A DNA stretch of 64,000 bases. Origin: Pseudogemmobacter bohemicus. Its GTDB lineage: Bacteria > Pseudomonadota > Alphaproteobacteria > Rhodobacterales > Rhodobacteraceae. Below are positions 1-8,366 of this stretch, one piece after another. Position 1 is the stretch's first letter, and each line of letters opens with the position of its first letter. Position numbers and translations under genes: made by a program. Location: the NCBI RefSeq assembly GCF_003290025.1, contig NZ_QNHG01000001.1, positions 62,329 to 126,328 of the forward strand, given 5' to 3'. The notes under the pieces are model-generated. The model was not told where the DNA came from. It saw only the letters and a program-made list of their open reading frames with translations, and did not search any database.

Positions 1-53
1 TAGATCAGATGCAGGGCACCTGATCGTTGATTTTCTTCGCTTTTCTGGAAGAA

Positions 54-137
54 TGGTGGGCGACCCTGGAATCGAACCAGGCATGAGTCTCCTCGGCGGA
101 GTTACAGTCCGCTGCCGCACCTTGCAGCACGTCGCCC
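54..137 (-). tRNA. tRNA-Tyr (anticodon GTA)
   Basis: On the minus strand the ends pair as GGGCGAC (131-137) with GTCGCCC (58-64), followed by discriminator A and an encoded CCA (54-56). The anticodon stem GCGGA/TCCGC closes a CTGTAAC loop, giving GTA. A long variable arm lies between the anticodon stem and the CTGGTTCGATTCCAG T-arm, as expected of class II bacterial tRNA-Tyr. It is divergent from rlmB. Confidence 0.95.
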
Positions 138-315
138 TCTGGGGCCGGGAGATAGCCGGGGGGGCTCATGGCGTCAAGGGGCTGCGGGCAGAGTTTTTCG
201 CGCAGGCAGGCCATTTCCCGGGGCGGATCCTTTTGTCTTGCGCTTTCCTCTCGATTCCGCCTTTGGTCCGCTGATATTCATGGCGCAGCAGATGGTGCCG
301 GACGGGGATGATGCG

Positions 316-1092
316 ATGAAGAAACCTGCCTGGGTGGTCGATAAGGAACGTGCGAAGCGGGCCGAAGCGAAGGAGACTGTCTGGCTTTTCGGCCTTCACG
401 CCGTGCGCGATGCGCTGCTGAACCCGCGGCGGGAAAAGCTGCGGCTGGTGGTGACCAAAAACGCCTTCGACAAGCTTGAGGATGCTGTTGCCGCTTCGGG
501 GCTGGAGCCGGAGATGGTTGATCCGCGCAAATTCGATGTGCCGATTGACCCGGGCTCGGTGCATCAGGGCGCCGCGATGGAGGTGAAGCCGCTCAACTGG
601 GGCAGCCTTGAGGATGTGGCGGTCTCGGGCGAGGGGGCGCCGCTGGTCGTGCTGCTTGACCGCGTCACCGATCCGCATAATGCCGGCGCGGTGCTGCGTT
701 CGGCTGAGGTGTTCGGTGCCCGTGCTGTGATTGCACCGCGCCACCATTCCGCGCCCGAAACCGGTGCGCTGGCAAAGACCGCCTCGGGCGCGCTGGAGCG
801 GCAGCCCTATCTCAGGGTCACCAATCTCGCCGATGCGATGAATGAGCTGCGCGATATGGGCTATTTGCTGATCGGGCTGGCGGGTGAGGCGGAGCTGACC
901 TTGACAGAGGCGCTGACCCAGGCCGGGACGCGGCCGGTCGGGCTGGTTATGGGCGCCGAAGGGCCTGGTTTGCGGGAGAAGACCCGCGAGACCTGCGATC
1001 TGATCGCGCGGATTCCGGCCTCGGGCGGCTTTGGCAGTCTGAACGTCTCGAATGCGGCTGCGGTGGCGCTTTACGCGGCGGCGACGCGTTGA
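316..1092 (+). CDS. rlmB: 23S rRNA (guanosine-2'-O)-methyltransferase, TrmH/SpoU family
   Basis: A 258-residue SPOUT-class methyltransferase that would methylate the 2'-OH of a guanosine (G2251 in E. coli) in the 23S rRNA peptidyl-transferase region using SAM. The three SpoU motifs are visible: DPHNAGAVLRSAE near residue 120, VMGAEGPGLR near 212 and GSLNVSNAAAVALY at the C-terminus, forming the trefoil-knot SAM site. The N-terminal part (FGLHAVRDALLN) is the usual substrate-binding domain. The reading frame is open upstream to 238, but the ATG at 316 is preferred because GGGG lies just upstream and MKKPAWVVDKERAKR resembles relatives. The exact target base is inferred from the family. Confidence 0.88.
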   Translation: MKKPAWVVDKERAKRAEAKETVWLFGLHAVRDALLNPRREKLRLVVTKNAFDKLEDAVAASGLEPEMVDPRKFDVPIDPGSVHQGAAMEVKPLNWGSLEDVAVSGEGAPLVVLLDRVTDPHNAGAVLRSAEVFGARAVIAPRHHSAPETGALAKTASGALERQPYLRVTNLADAMNELRDMGYLLIGLAGEAELTLTEALTQAGTRPVGLVMGAEGPGLREKTRETCDLIARIPASGGFGSLNVSNAAAVALYAAATR

Positions 1093-1499
1093 GTCTCGCT
1101 CTGAAAGGGCTGTCTTTCGGTCTGATCGGCAATGCCTGCTGATCACAAAGATGCGAACGGCCCTTTAATACAGCAGTAATGTTTCTAAGTCACAGTTATG
1201 AGGCGCGGGAACTGGAACCCCCGTCCTTGTTTGCACTGTCCCTCGTTCCGCACCTTGGCGCCCGCGCGATCTGCGCAGGGCGCCTTTTCTTTCCACCCCG
1301 CGCTTTCCCTTTCAGCTCGCATGCCCGACCGGCAGGCGGTTTTGCGGCTTCTTGCCCGGTTTCAAGCAGTGCTGCGACGCGGCGGACATAAAATTACCAA
1401 AAAATAGCAAATGAGGTTGCATTATTGCGTCACGAAACTTACACCTCCTGACAACGGCCCGCTGATTCTGCGGCGCGGCGCAAAATCAGGAGTTCGCTC
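1093..1499. other. rlmB-ccr intergenic region (407 bp)
   Basis: No credible protein gene. It contains an intrinsic-terminator-like hairpin at 1257-1288, about 165 bp beyond rlmB, and an AT-richer stretch around 1388-1430 that probably holds the ccr promoter. A TCAGGAG ribosome-binding site lies just before the ccr ATG. Confidence 0.6.
1257..1288 (+). terminator. Intrinsic terminator, possibly of an unannotated small RNA
   Basis: GGCGCCCGCGC (1257-1267), loop GATCT, then GCGC-A-GGGCGCC (1273-1284) followed by TTTTCTTT. The stem is strong and the T-tract is on the plus strand. It lies 165 bp after rlmB and about 210 bp before ccr, so it may end either a long rlmB 3' UTR or a short independent transcript. 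Confidence 0.65.
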
Positions 1500-2792
1500 A
1501 TGGCACTGGACAGACAGGCACCGATCATGACCTACGACGCCCCCAGGAAAGACCTCTATGAGATTGGTGAAATGCCGCCGCTGGGCCATGTGCCCGGGAA
1601 GATGTATGCTTGGGCGATCCGCCGCGAGCGTCATGGCGAGCCGGAAACTGCGATGCAGCTGGAGGTTGTCGATACCTGGAAGCTCGACAGCCATGAGGTG
1701 CTGGTGCTCGTGATGGCCGCAGGCGTGAATTACAACGGTGTCTGGGCCGGTCTCGGTGTGCCGATTTCGCCCTTCGACGTGCATAAGCAGGACTATCATA
1801 TCGCCGGTTCCGATGCCTCGGGCATCGTCTGGGCGGTGGGCGACAAGGTCAAACGCTGGAAGGTCGGCGATGAGGTCGTGATCCATTGCAACCAGGACGA
1901 TGGCGATGACGAGGAGTGCAATGGCGGCGACCCGATGTTCTCGCCGACGCAGCGGATCTGGGGCTATGAGACGCATGACGGCTCGTTCAGCCAGTTCACC
2001 AAGGTGCAGGCGCAGCAATTGATGGAGCGCCCAAGGCATCTCAGCTGGGAGGAGTCGGCCTGCTACACGCTGACCCTTGCCACCGCCTACCGGATGCTCT
2101 TTGGCCATGCGCCGCATGATCTGAAGCCGGGCCAGAATGTGCTGGTCTGGGGCGCTTCGGGCGGGTTGGGTTCCTATGCGATCCAGCTTGCGAATACCGC
2201 CGGCGCCAATGCGATCGGCGTCATCTCGGATGAGACCAAGCGCGATTTCGTCATGTCGCTGGGTGCGAAAGGCGTGATCAACCGCAATGAGTTCAAATGC
2301 TGGGGGCAATTGCCCAAAGTGAACTCGGACGAATATAACGTCTGGCTGAAAGAGGCGCGCAAATTCGGCAAGGCGATCTGGGATATTTTCGGCAAAGGTG
2401 TCAGCCCGGATATCGTCTTTGAACATCCCGGCGAGCAGACTTTCCCGGTCTCGTCGCTGGTGTGCAAAAAAGGCGGCATGGTGGTGATCTGCGCCGGCAC
2501 CTCGGGCTTCAACTGTACCTTTGACGTCCGCTATATGTGGATGCATCAAAAGCGCCTGCAGGGCAGCCATTTCGCCCATCTGAAACAGGCGTCCGCCGCC
2601 AATAAACTGATGTGCGAGCGCCGTCTTGACCCCTGCATGTCCGAGGTCTTCCCCTGGGCCGAGATCCCGCGCGCCCATACGCTGATGTGGAAGAACCAGC
2701 ACAAGCCCGGCAATATGGCCGTGCTGGTTCAGGCACCGCGCACCGGGCTGCGGACCTTTGAGGACACGCTGGAAGCCAGCCGCAACCGCTGA
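1500..2792 (+). CDS. ccrA: Crotonyl-CoA carboxylase/reductase
   Basis: A 430-residue member of the medium-chain dehydrogenase family that reductively carboxylates crotonyl-CoA to (2S)-ethylmalonyl-CoA with NADPH and CO2. This is the signature step of the ethylmalonyl-CoA pathway for acetyl-CoA assimilation. The nucleotide-binding loop VWGASGGLGSYAIQLA is near residue 215. Candidate CO2-pocket residues seen in characterised Ccr are present: Asn in GVNYNGVWAGLG, Glu in WGYETHDG and His in QGSHFAHL. Length and the MALDRQAP start fit the family. An SD-like CAGGAG precedes the ATG and an intrinsic terminator follows at 2831. No other pathway gene (ecm, mcd, mch) is adjacent, so it is probably monocistronic. 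Confidence 0.95.
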   Translation: MALDRQAPIMTYDAPRKDLYEIGEMPPLGHVPGKMYAWAIRRERHGEPETAMQLEVVDTWKLDSHEVLVLVMAAGVNYNGVWAGLGVPISPFDVHKQDYHIAGSDASGIVWAVGDKVKRWKVGDEVVIHCNQDDGDDEECNGGDPMFSPTQRIWGYETHDGSFSQFTKVQAQQLMERPRHLSWEESACYTLTLATAYRMLFGHAPHDLKPGQNVLVWGASGGLGSYAIQLANTAGANAIGVISDETKRDFVMSLGAKGVINRNEFKCWGQLPKVNSDEYNVWLKEARKFGKAIWDIFGKGVSPDIVFEHPGEQTFPVSSLVCKKGGMVVICAGTSGFNCTFDVRYMWMHQKRLQGSHFAHLKQASAANKLMCERRLDPCMSEVFPWAEIPRAHTLMWKNQHKPGNMAVLVQAPRTGLRTFEDTLEASRNR

Positions 2793-2830
2793 TCATCGGT
2801 GCCGGAATGGCCCTGTATCGCTGAAACCGG

Positions 2831-2860
2831 GCGCCGCATCTGCAAGGATGCGGCGCTTTT
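2831..2860 (+). terminator. ccr intrinsic terminator
   Basis: A perfect 10-bp stem GCGCCGCATC (2831-2840) / GATGCGGCGC (2847-2856) with a TGCAAG loop is followed directly by TTTT, 39 bp after the ccr stop codon. Confidence 0.85.
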
Positions 2861-2977
2861 CCGTCGCTGTTTCTATTGTGGTGATAGCGAGACTGGATTG
2901 TTCAGAAAGTGACGGATATTCGCCACTGAGAGGGAAATGATAAACTTGACCGGATTTTCTCTGTTTCAGGTGGTATT

Positions 2978-3154
2978 ATGGGGCACGACTGGGTTTTCGA
3001 TGTCCTCAGGGACTTGCGGACTTACGCATTGAACAATGACCTGCCTGAACTTGCGCAAAAGGTTGAGGAAGCATTGCGTGTGGCCGAGCTGGAAATCGGC
3101 AAGCCCGCGGTGAAAGAGGACAAGCGGCCCGGCACCAAGGGGCTGCCGCATTAG
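2978..3154 (+). CDS. Small conserved protein of unknown function (58 aa)
   Basis: A 58-codon frame starting MGHDWVFDVLRDLRTYA and ending TKGLPH. The middle (LPELAQKVEEALRVAELEIG) reads as one or two amphipathic helices, followed by a charged, disordered Lys-rich tail. Short soluble proteins with this DWVFDVLRDL... pattern are familiar hypothetical proteins in Rhodobacteraceae, but I know no function. It sits alone between the ccr terminator and the helicase gene on the same strand. It has no transmembrane segment or signal peptide. The coding call rests on amino-acid composition and family familiarity. Confidence 0.65.
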   Translation: MGHDWVFDVLRDLRTYALNNDLPELAQKVEEALRVAELEIGKPAVKEDKRPGTKGLPH

Positions 3155-3237
3155 GCCCTGACTGTCTGGCGCCCGACCGGCGTGTTTTCACCCTGTGATC
3201 GCTGGCACTTCCGGATGGCAGAGGATAGGCTCCGGCC

Positions 3238-4779
3238 ATGCAGGCACAGGCCCCCCAATTCTCCGATGATCAGGCCGAGGCCTGGGACCGCATTTCCTCC
3301 GGGCTGAGATCCCAGGGGGTCGATATCGACAATGGCATTCTGGTGCCGCCGGCTGAGGGGCGGGCCTCGGTAATGGCGGTGATCGGCAAGGCGGGGTCCG
3401 GCAAGACGCTCTTGCTGGCGGAGCTGTACAAGGCGCTGAAAGGGGCCGGGGTCGAGATCGTCTCGGGCGACTGGGAGGGCAAGCGCCGCAAAGAGCGCCG
3501 CAGCCTTGCGATCCTCGCGCCCACCAATAAGGCGGCCTCGGTGCTGCGCCAGCGCGGCGTACCGGCGACGACGATCCACCGCATTCTCTATACGCCGGTC
3601 TATGATCCGCAATATGAACGCATCGCCGAATGGCTGGCCGGCCAGGCCGAGCGGCCAAAGGTCGAGGGGCTGACCGAAGAGGCGATGGACCGCGCCTATG
3701 CCTTTTACCAGCAGGTCGCCTCGATCCCCGGCGCGCTGGCGGCGGCGGGGCTGAAAGGCTCCGATTTTATCCAGGGCTGGAAACGGCGCGAGGATCCGCT
3801 GGATATCGGCTTTGTCGATGAGGCCTCGATGCTGGATGAGCGTCAGTTCAGCGACCTGCAGGAGATTTTCCCCCGCCTCGTGCTGTTCGGCGATCCGGCG
3901 CAGCTCGCTCCGGTCGGGCAATCGGGTAAGATGGTGTTCGAGTCGCTGGAGCCGCAGCAGCGGCTTGATCTGCACCGGATCCACCGCCAGACCCAGGACA
4001 ATCCGATCCTTGATCTCGCCCATGCGCTGGCGGATGACCGCCTCGAATTCGACGCTTTCGAGCGGCTGGTGCGCGAAAAGGCAGCCCAGGATGACCGGGT
4101 GGTCTGGTCCGAGCGGGTGGATGCCGATCTGATGGCGCGCTCGCCGGTGCTGGTGTGGCGCAATGCGACGCGGGTGAAGCTGATCACCGCCTTTCGCCTC
4201 GGGCATGGCGCGCCGGTGGATGATCTGATGCCGGGGGAGCCGCTGATCTGCGACGGGATCGAGCTGCCGCTGAAACACCGCAAGAAGCGGGTGGACCTGG
4301 AGGCGCGTGGCCTTATCAAGGGCGCGCAGGTGATCTATCTGGGGCCGGGAAACCGCTCGGGTTTTGCGAAACTGCATGTGATCGGGGCGGAAGACCCGCA
4401 GCTCTCGGTCGCCTCGATCATCAAGATCGAGCGTCCGGATGAAGAGGAGCCCTTCATCCCGCATGCCCATACGATGGGGGCGGCGTTTTTGCACGGTGCG
4501 GCGGTGACGATCCATAAAGCCCAGGGCTCGCAATGGCCCGAGGTGCAGGTCTTCGCCCCCGATCTTTCTGCGGCGGCCTGGGCGAACCGGACCGAAGCCG
4601 GTGTGCCCTTGTGGAAACGCCTCGCCTATGTGGCGATCACCCGGGCCGAGACGCGGCTGCATTGGGTGGTCAGAAATCGCCTCGCGCGGCCAAAACAGCC
4701 CCTGGGGATCTCCGATCTGCGCGCCGCACCGAAGCTTGAGCTGAAATCCGGTGACGAGATGGACGAGAGGCTGACCTGA
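3238..4779 (+). CDS. RecD-like superfamily 1B DNA helicase
   Basis: A 513-residue stand-alone AAA/SF1B helicase of the RecD/TraA type. Motif I GKAGSGKTLL is near residue 50, motif II is VDEASMLDERQF, motif III is FGDPAQLAPVG, an arginine motif follows in LHRIHRQTQDNP, and the C-terminal UvrD_C_2 part has TIHKAQGSQW and AYVAITRAETRLHWV. It would translocate 5'-3' on single-stranded DNA in ATP-driven DNA processing or repair. It lacks the N-terminal extension of true RecD2, and no recB/recC lies nearby, so it is probably not an exonuclease V subunit. The ATG at 3238 is chosen because relatives start near MQAQAPQFSDDQ. Tandem hairpins follow the gene. Confidence 0.85.
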   Translation: MQAQAPQFSDDQAEAWDRISSGLRSQGVDIDNGILVPPAEGRASVMAVIGKAGSGKTLLLAELYKALKGAGVEIVSGDWEGKRRKERRSLAILAPTNKAASVLRQRGVPATTIHRILYTPVYDPQYERIAEWLAGQAERPKVEGLTEEAMDRAYAFYQQVASIPGALAAAGLKGSDFIQGWKRREDPLDIGFVDEASMLDERQFSDLQEIFPRLVLFGDPAQLAPVGQSGKMVFESLEPQQRLDLHRIHRQTQDNPILDLAHALADDRLEFDAFERLVREKAAQDDRVVWSERVDADLMARSPVLVWRNATRVKLITAFRLGHGAPVDDLMPGEPLICDGIELPLKHRKKRVDLEARGLIKGAQVIYLGPGNRSGFAKLHVIGAEDPQLSVASIIKIERPDEEEPFIPHAHTMGAAFLHGAAVTIHKAQGSQWPEVQVFAPDLSAAAWANRTEAGVPLWKRLAYVAITRAETRLHWVVRNRLARPKQPLGISDLRAAPKLELKSGDEMDERLT

Positions 4780-4789
4780 CGCGGGCGGC

Positions 4790-4835
4790 CCGGAGTTTTA
4801 AGAAAAACTCCGGCACGATTTCTGGTCAGAAATCG
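4790..4835 (+). repeat. Two tandem perfect hairpins after the helicase gene
   Basis: Hairpin 1 is CCGGAGTTTT (4790-4799), loop AAGA, AAAACTCCGG (4804-4813). Hairpin 2 is CGATTTCT (4816-4823), loop GGTC, AGAAATCG (4828-4835). They are two bases apart and start 11 bp after the helicase stop. They could terminate or stabilise the transcript or be a REP-like unit. Confidence 0.7.
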
Positions 4836-4909
4836 TTTCGCGGCCGTCAGGGGATTTCCCTTTTCCGGACCTGGTGTTAGGCTGCTGCGGAAGTAGAGAG
4901 GATGCATCC

Positions 4910-5146
4910 ATGTCGCTGGTTTTCGTTCAGATACGTTGCAATCCGGGCCGCACCTATGAGGTGGCCGATGCCATCTGGGACCGCGAGGTCGTCAGCGAAC
5001 TTTACTCGACCAGCGGCGATTTTGACCTGATCGCAAAGGTCTATATCCCCGAGGGTGAGGATACCGGCCATTACCTTTCCTCGCGCCTGTTCGACATTCC
5101 CGGCATTCAGCGCACCCTGACCACCATGACATTCCGCGCCTTTTAA
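4910..5146 (+). CDS. Stand-alone Lrp/AsnC ligand-binding (RAM) domain protein
   Basis: A 78-residue protein consisting only of the Lrp/AsnC C-terminal effector-binding domain: a beta-alpha-beta ferredoxin-like fold with VFVQIRCNPGRTYEVADAI, a SGDFDLIAKVYI strand and DIPGIQRTLTTMTF. The DNA-binding HTH is absent, so this is a SraA-like small RAM protein that probably binds amino acids or pairs with full-length Lrp proteins. The ATG at 4910 has GAGAGGA upstream. The 3' end overlaps the convergent E1 gene by four bases. The family assignment is firm; the ligand is unknown. Confidence 0.85.
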   Translation: MSLVFVQIRCNPGRTYEVADAIWDREVVSELYSTSGDFDLIAKVYIPEGEDTGHYLSSRLFDIPGIQRTLTTMTFRAF

Positions 5147-7338
5147 CGCCCGAGCAGCCGCCGAGCGGCGGCGATGATCCCGTCGCGGGACGGCAACGTC
5201 GCGGCATAGGCCGGTCCGGTCGGGATGAAACTGTCTTCGGCCGTCAGCCGTGCAATGCTGGGCATGCCTGCCTCGGCCAGCAGCGCCATCAGCGCCTCGG
5301 CCAGCCCGCCCGTGCGGCGCGTTTCATCCACCACCAGCACATGGCCGCATTCCCGCACCGCCCGGATCAGCGCCTCCGCCGGCAGCGGTGCGATCCAGCG
5401 CAGGTCGATGATTCTGACCCCGATCCCGAGCGCCTCCAGCGCCGGGCGCGCCTGTTCCGACAGGTAGCGCCCATTGCCGAAGGTCACGATGGCGAGGTCC
5501 CGGCCCTCGCCCGCCTGACCGATCTCGCCGAGCGCAATCCTTTCGCCCGGCGCGGGATAGGGGCGCAGCCAGCGCCCGTCTTTCGCCTGATGCAGGTCGC
5601 GCATCGGGTATAGCGCGATGGGTTCAAGGAAGACCACCACCCGCTGTTCCTCGCGCGCGAGACGGTGGCATTCGCGCAGCATCCGCACCGCATCCGCCCC
5701 GTCCGAGGGCACTGCAAGGATCACCCCCGGAATGTCGCGCAGCACCGCGAAGCTGTTATCATTGTGGAAATGACCGCCAAAGCCTTTCTGATACCCCAGC
5801 CCCGCAATCCTCAGCACCATCGGATTGCTGAATTGCCCGCTCGAGAAGAAGGGCAGGGTCGCAGCCTCACCCCGGATCTGATCCTCGGCATTGTGCAGAT
5901 AGGCCAGGAACTGGATTTCCGGCACCGGCACGAAACCGTTCTGGCCCATGCCGATCGCAAGGCCCAGAATGGATTGCTCATCCAGAAGCGTGTCGATCAC
6001 CCGGTCCGGCCCGAACCGGGGCTGGAGCTTTTGCGTCACGCCATAGACGCCGCCCTTGCGGCCGATATCCTCGCCCATCAGCACGGTCTCGCCATGTTCA
6101 AGCATCAGGTCGGTCAAGGCCCAGCCGATCAGCCGCGACAGGATCTGCGGCTCCTCCATCGCCTTCAGGTCGGTGCCGAAAGCAGCTTCGCGGGCGGCAG
6201 GAGAGGGGCCATTCCCGGCCCGGCACACCCGCGCCGGCGGGAGAATGGGGCGCATGACCTCCTGAGCCGAGACAAGGCGCGGGCGGGTGCTGGCCTGCTG
6301 TGCCATTGCCGCGACCTCCTCGGCGGTCGATTTATAGATATCCAGCAATTCACCGGGCGAAGCGGCGCCGCTTTCAAGCAGCAACCGCACAGAATGCAAC
6401 AAGGGATCATTGGCCTCATCGGCCTCGACCTCGGCTTTCGGCAGATAGGTTGTCGGCATATCCGCCCCCGCATGGCCATAGAGGCGAACCGTCCCGATAT
6501 GCAAAAACGCGGGTTTCCTGCGCGTGCGGACATACTCTGCCGCCGCCTGGGCGGTCCTGTAGGTGTCGAACATATCCAGCCCGTCACAGGCGAAATATTT
6601 CAGTCCCGGACGCTGCCGGAAGGTTGCCGCGATCCAGCCCTTCGGGGTGCGGGTGGAAATGCCGATGCCGTTATCCTCGCAGCAAAACAGCAAGGGCAGC
6701 GGCAGCGACTGATAGGCGGTCCAGGCGGCGGTGTTGAACGCACCCTGCGCGGTCGAGTGATTGGCTGAGGCATCGCCGAAACTGCAAAAGATCAGCCCGT
6801 CATCCTTCAGCACGGCATGTTCCGGCCGGTGCCTCTTCGCCGCGCCGATCGACCAGGCGGCGCCCACCGCTTTCGGCAAATGGCTCGCGATGGTCGAGGT
6901 TTGCGGCGGGATGAAAAGCGCGCGCGATCCCAGGACCTTATGCCGGCCGCCCGAAATCGGATCCTCGGTCGAGCAGGCAAAGGACATAAGCATATCGCGC
7001 ATCATCCGCCCGGGTGGATAGGCATCGGGCAGTTGCTTGGCGCGCTGGATCTGAAAACCGGCGTCGCGGTAATGCAGAAAGGCCATGTCATCGACCCGCA
7101 AAGCCGCCGCCACTGCCGCCATCCCCTCATGCCCCGACGAGCCGATGGTGTAAAACCCGGTGCCGGCGGCCTGCATCGCGCGGGCCTCGCGGTCGAGCGC
7201 GCGGCTCAGACAGGCGGAGCGGTAGATCGACAGCGCCAGATCGGGGGGCAGCGGACCCGAGGGCGCGGCGCCCGGCGGCAGATCGCCCGCCGTCACCCGG
7301 CGCAGGAAGTTCTCGTGAACGATGACCGAACGGCCCAT
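5143..7338 (-). CDS. Fused alpha/beta 2-oxoacid dehydrogenase E1 component
   Basis: A 731-residue thiamine-diphosphate enzyme in which the E1-alpha and E1-beta chains of the branched-chain/pyruvate dehydrogenase type are fused. The alpha half (about residues 30-360) carries the ThDP/Mg motif beginning FGDASANHSTAQGAFN and ending CCEDNGIGI. The beta half (from about 385) carries VLMGEDIGRKGGVYGVT, PEIQFLAYL and the C-terminal transketolase domain with VVDETRRTGGLAEAL. It would decarboxylate a 2-oxo acid and transfer the acyl group to a lipoyl E2. No E2, E3 or lipoylation gene is in the window. A LysR gene is divergent upstream with a 107-bp gap, suggesting local control. The substrate is unknown. 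Confidence 0.85.
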   Translation of the reverse strand: MGRSVIVHENFLRRVTAGDLPPGAAPSGPLPPDLALSIYRSACLSRALDREARAMQAAGTGFYTIGSSGHEGMAAVAAALRVDDMAFLHYRDAGFQIQRAKQLPDAYPPGRMMRDMLMSFACSTEDPISGGRHKVLGSRALFIPPQTSTIASHLPKAVGAAWSIGAAKRHRPEHAVLKDDGLIFCSFGDASANHSTAQGAFNTAAWTAYQSLPLPLLFCCEDNGIGISTRTPKGWIAATFRQRPGLKYFACDGLDMFDTYRTAQAAAEYVRTRRKPAFLHIGTVRLYGHAGADMPTTYLPKAEVEADEANDPLLHSVRLLLESGAASPGELLDIYKSTAEEVAAMAQQASTRPRLVSAQEVMRPILPPARVCRAGNGPSPAAREAAFGTDLKAMEEPQILSRLIGWALTDLMLEHGETVLMGEDIGRKGGVYGVTQKLQPRFGPDRVIDTLLDEQSILGLAIGMGQNGFVPVPEIQFLAYLHNAEDQIRGEAATLPFFSSGQFSNPMVLRIAGLGYQKGFGGHFHNDNSFAVLRDIPGVILAVPSDGADAVRMLRECHRLAREEQRVVVFLEPIALYPMRDLHQAKDGRWLRPYPAPGERIALGEIGQAGEGRDLAIVTFGNGRYLSEQARPALEALGIGVRIIDLRWIAPLPAEALIRAVRECGHVLVVDETRRTGGLAEALMALLAEAGMPSIARLTAEDSFIPTGPAYAATLPSRDGIIAAARRLLGR

Positions 7339-7445
7339 GTCTGCTCCTGCCTCCTGCCGCCCAAAGATCCGGGCTTCGGTCTTTCATCCCGGATTTCTCC
7401 GGGCTAAGCCATAAAGGATTGGTCACAACATCATGCGGTTTCGGA

Positions 7446-8366
7446 ATGTCGCTGCCTGCACCCCGTCGGTTTCTGCCCTCGCTTCCGCTTCTGGCGGCCT
7501 TTGAGGCGGCAGCGCGGACCGGCTCGATTACCGAGGCGGCGGCAGAGCTGTCGCTGACCCAGTCGGCGGTGTCGCGGCAGATCCGGGCGCTGGAGGGGCA
7601 GCTTGGTGTTGACCTGTTTCGAAGGGAGAAACAAAAGATCCGTCTCACTCCCGGCGGCGAGACCTATGCGCGCGAGATCCGCGATGCGCTGACCAGGATT
7701 TCCGACGCTTCGCTGCAGCTTTTGGCCAGCCCGGGCGGCGGGACGCTGACACTTGCGGTGCCGCCAACCTTCGGCGCGCGCTGGCTGATCCCGCGCCTCG
7801 CCCGCTTTCACGCGGCGCATCGCGATGTCTCGATCAACATCCTCAGCCGGCTGGGACGGTTCGATTTCCGCCAGGACGTGGCCGATGCCGCGATCTTTTT
7901 CGGTCAACCTGACTGGGGCGGTGCGGGCCTTCTTCACCTGATGGGAGAGCGGATGCTGCCGGTTTGCGCGCCGGGGCTGAAGGCGGAATACGGCTTTGCC
8001 CGCGCCGGGGATATCCGTCTTGCGCCGCTGTTGCATCTGACCACCCGCCCTGACGCCTGGGAGACCTGGCTGCGCGCTCAGGGTGCCGATCACCGGGGCG
8101 TCCAGGGGATGCTGCTTGACCAGTTCGCAGCGCTTGCCGAGGCGGCGGTGGCGGGGTTCGGCGTGGCGCTCTTGCCCGAGATCCTGATCGCGCGCGAACT
8201 GGCAGAGGGGCGCCTTGTCGCGGCGCTCGACCTGCCGGTCGAAAGCGCGGGCGCCTATCACCTGGCCTGGCCGGCGGACCGGCCCGATTACCCGCCGCTG
8301 ATGCGGTTCCGCTCCTGGCTTCTGTCTGAAATCGCGGCAGAAATCACAGATCCTTCACCAGTCTGA
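7446..8366 (+). CDS. LysR-family regulator, GcvA-like
   Basis: A 306-residue LTTR with an N-terminal winged HTH (LLAAFEAAARTGSITEAAAE, then LTQSAVSRQIRALEGQLG) and a periplasmic-binding-protein-like effector domain from about residue 90, including GAGLLHLMGERMLPVCAPG. The proline-rich start (SLPAPRRFLPSLPLLAAF) resembles GcvA. The frame is open to a TTG at 7419, but the ATG at 7446 gives the normal family length. It is divergent from the E1 fusion, so that gene is its most likely target. The 3' end overlaps the convergent oxidoreductase gene by about 20 bp. Confidence 0.85.
   Translation: MSLPAPRRFLPSLPLLAAFEAAARTGSITEAAAELSLTQSAVSRQIRALEGQLGVDLFRREKQKIRLTPGGETYAREIRDALTRISDASLQLLASPGGGTLTLAVPPTFGARWLIPRLARFHAAHRDVSINILSRLGRFDFRQDVADAAIFFGQPDWGGAGLLHLMGERMLPVCAPGLKAEYGFARAGDIRLAPLLHLTTRPDAWETWLRAQGADHRGVQGMLLDQFAALAEAAVAGFGVALLPEILIARELAEGRLVAALDLPVESAGAYHLAWPADRPDYPPLMRFRSWLLSEIAAEITDPSPV

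Noticed and set aside
1179..1407. Two overlapping ~70-codon plus-strand frames before ccr
   Set aside because: They cross the terminator hairpin at 1257-1288 and have low-complexity, non-protein-like composition.
3151..4662. A 503-codon antisense frame over the helicase gene
   Set aside because: Same high-GC artefact; the plus strand carries all helicase motifs.
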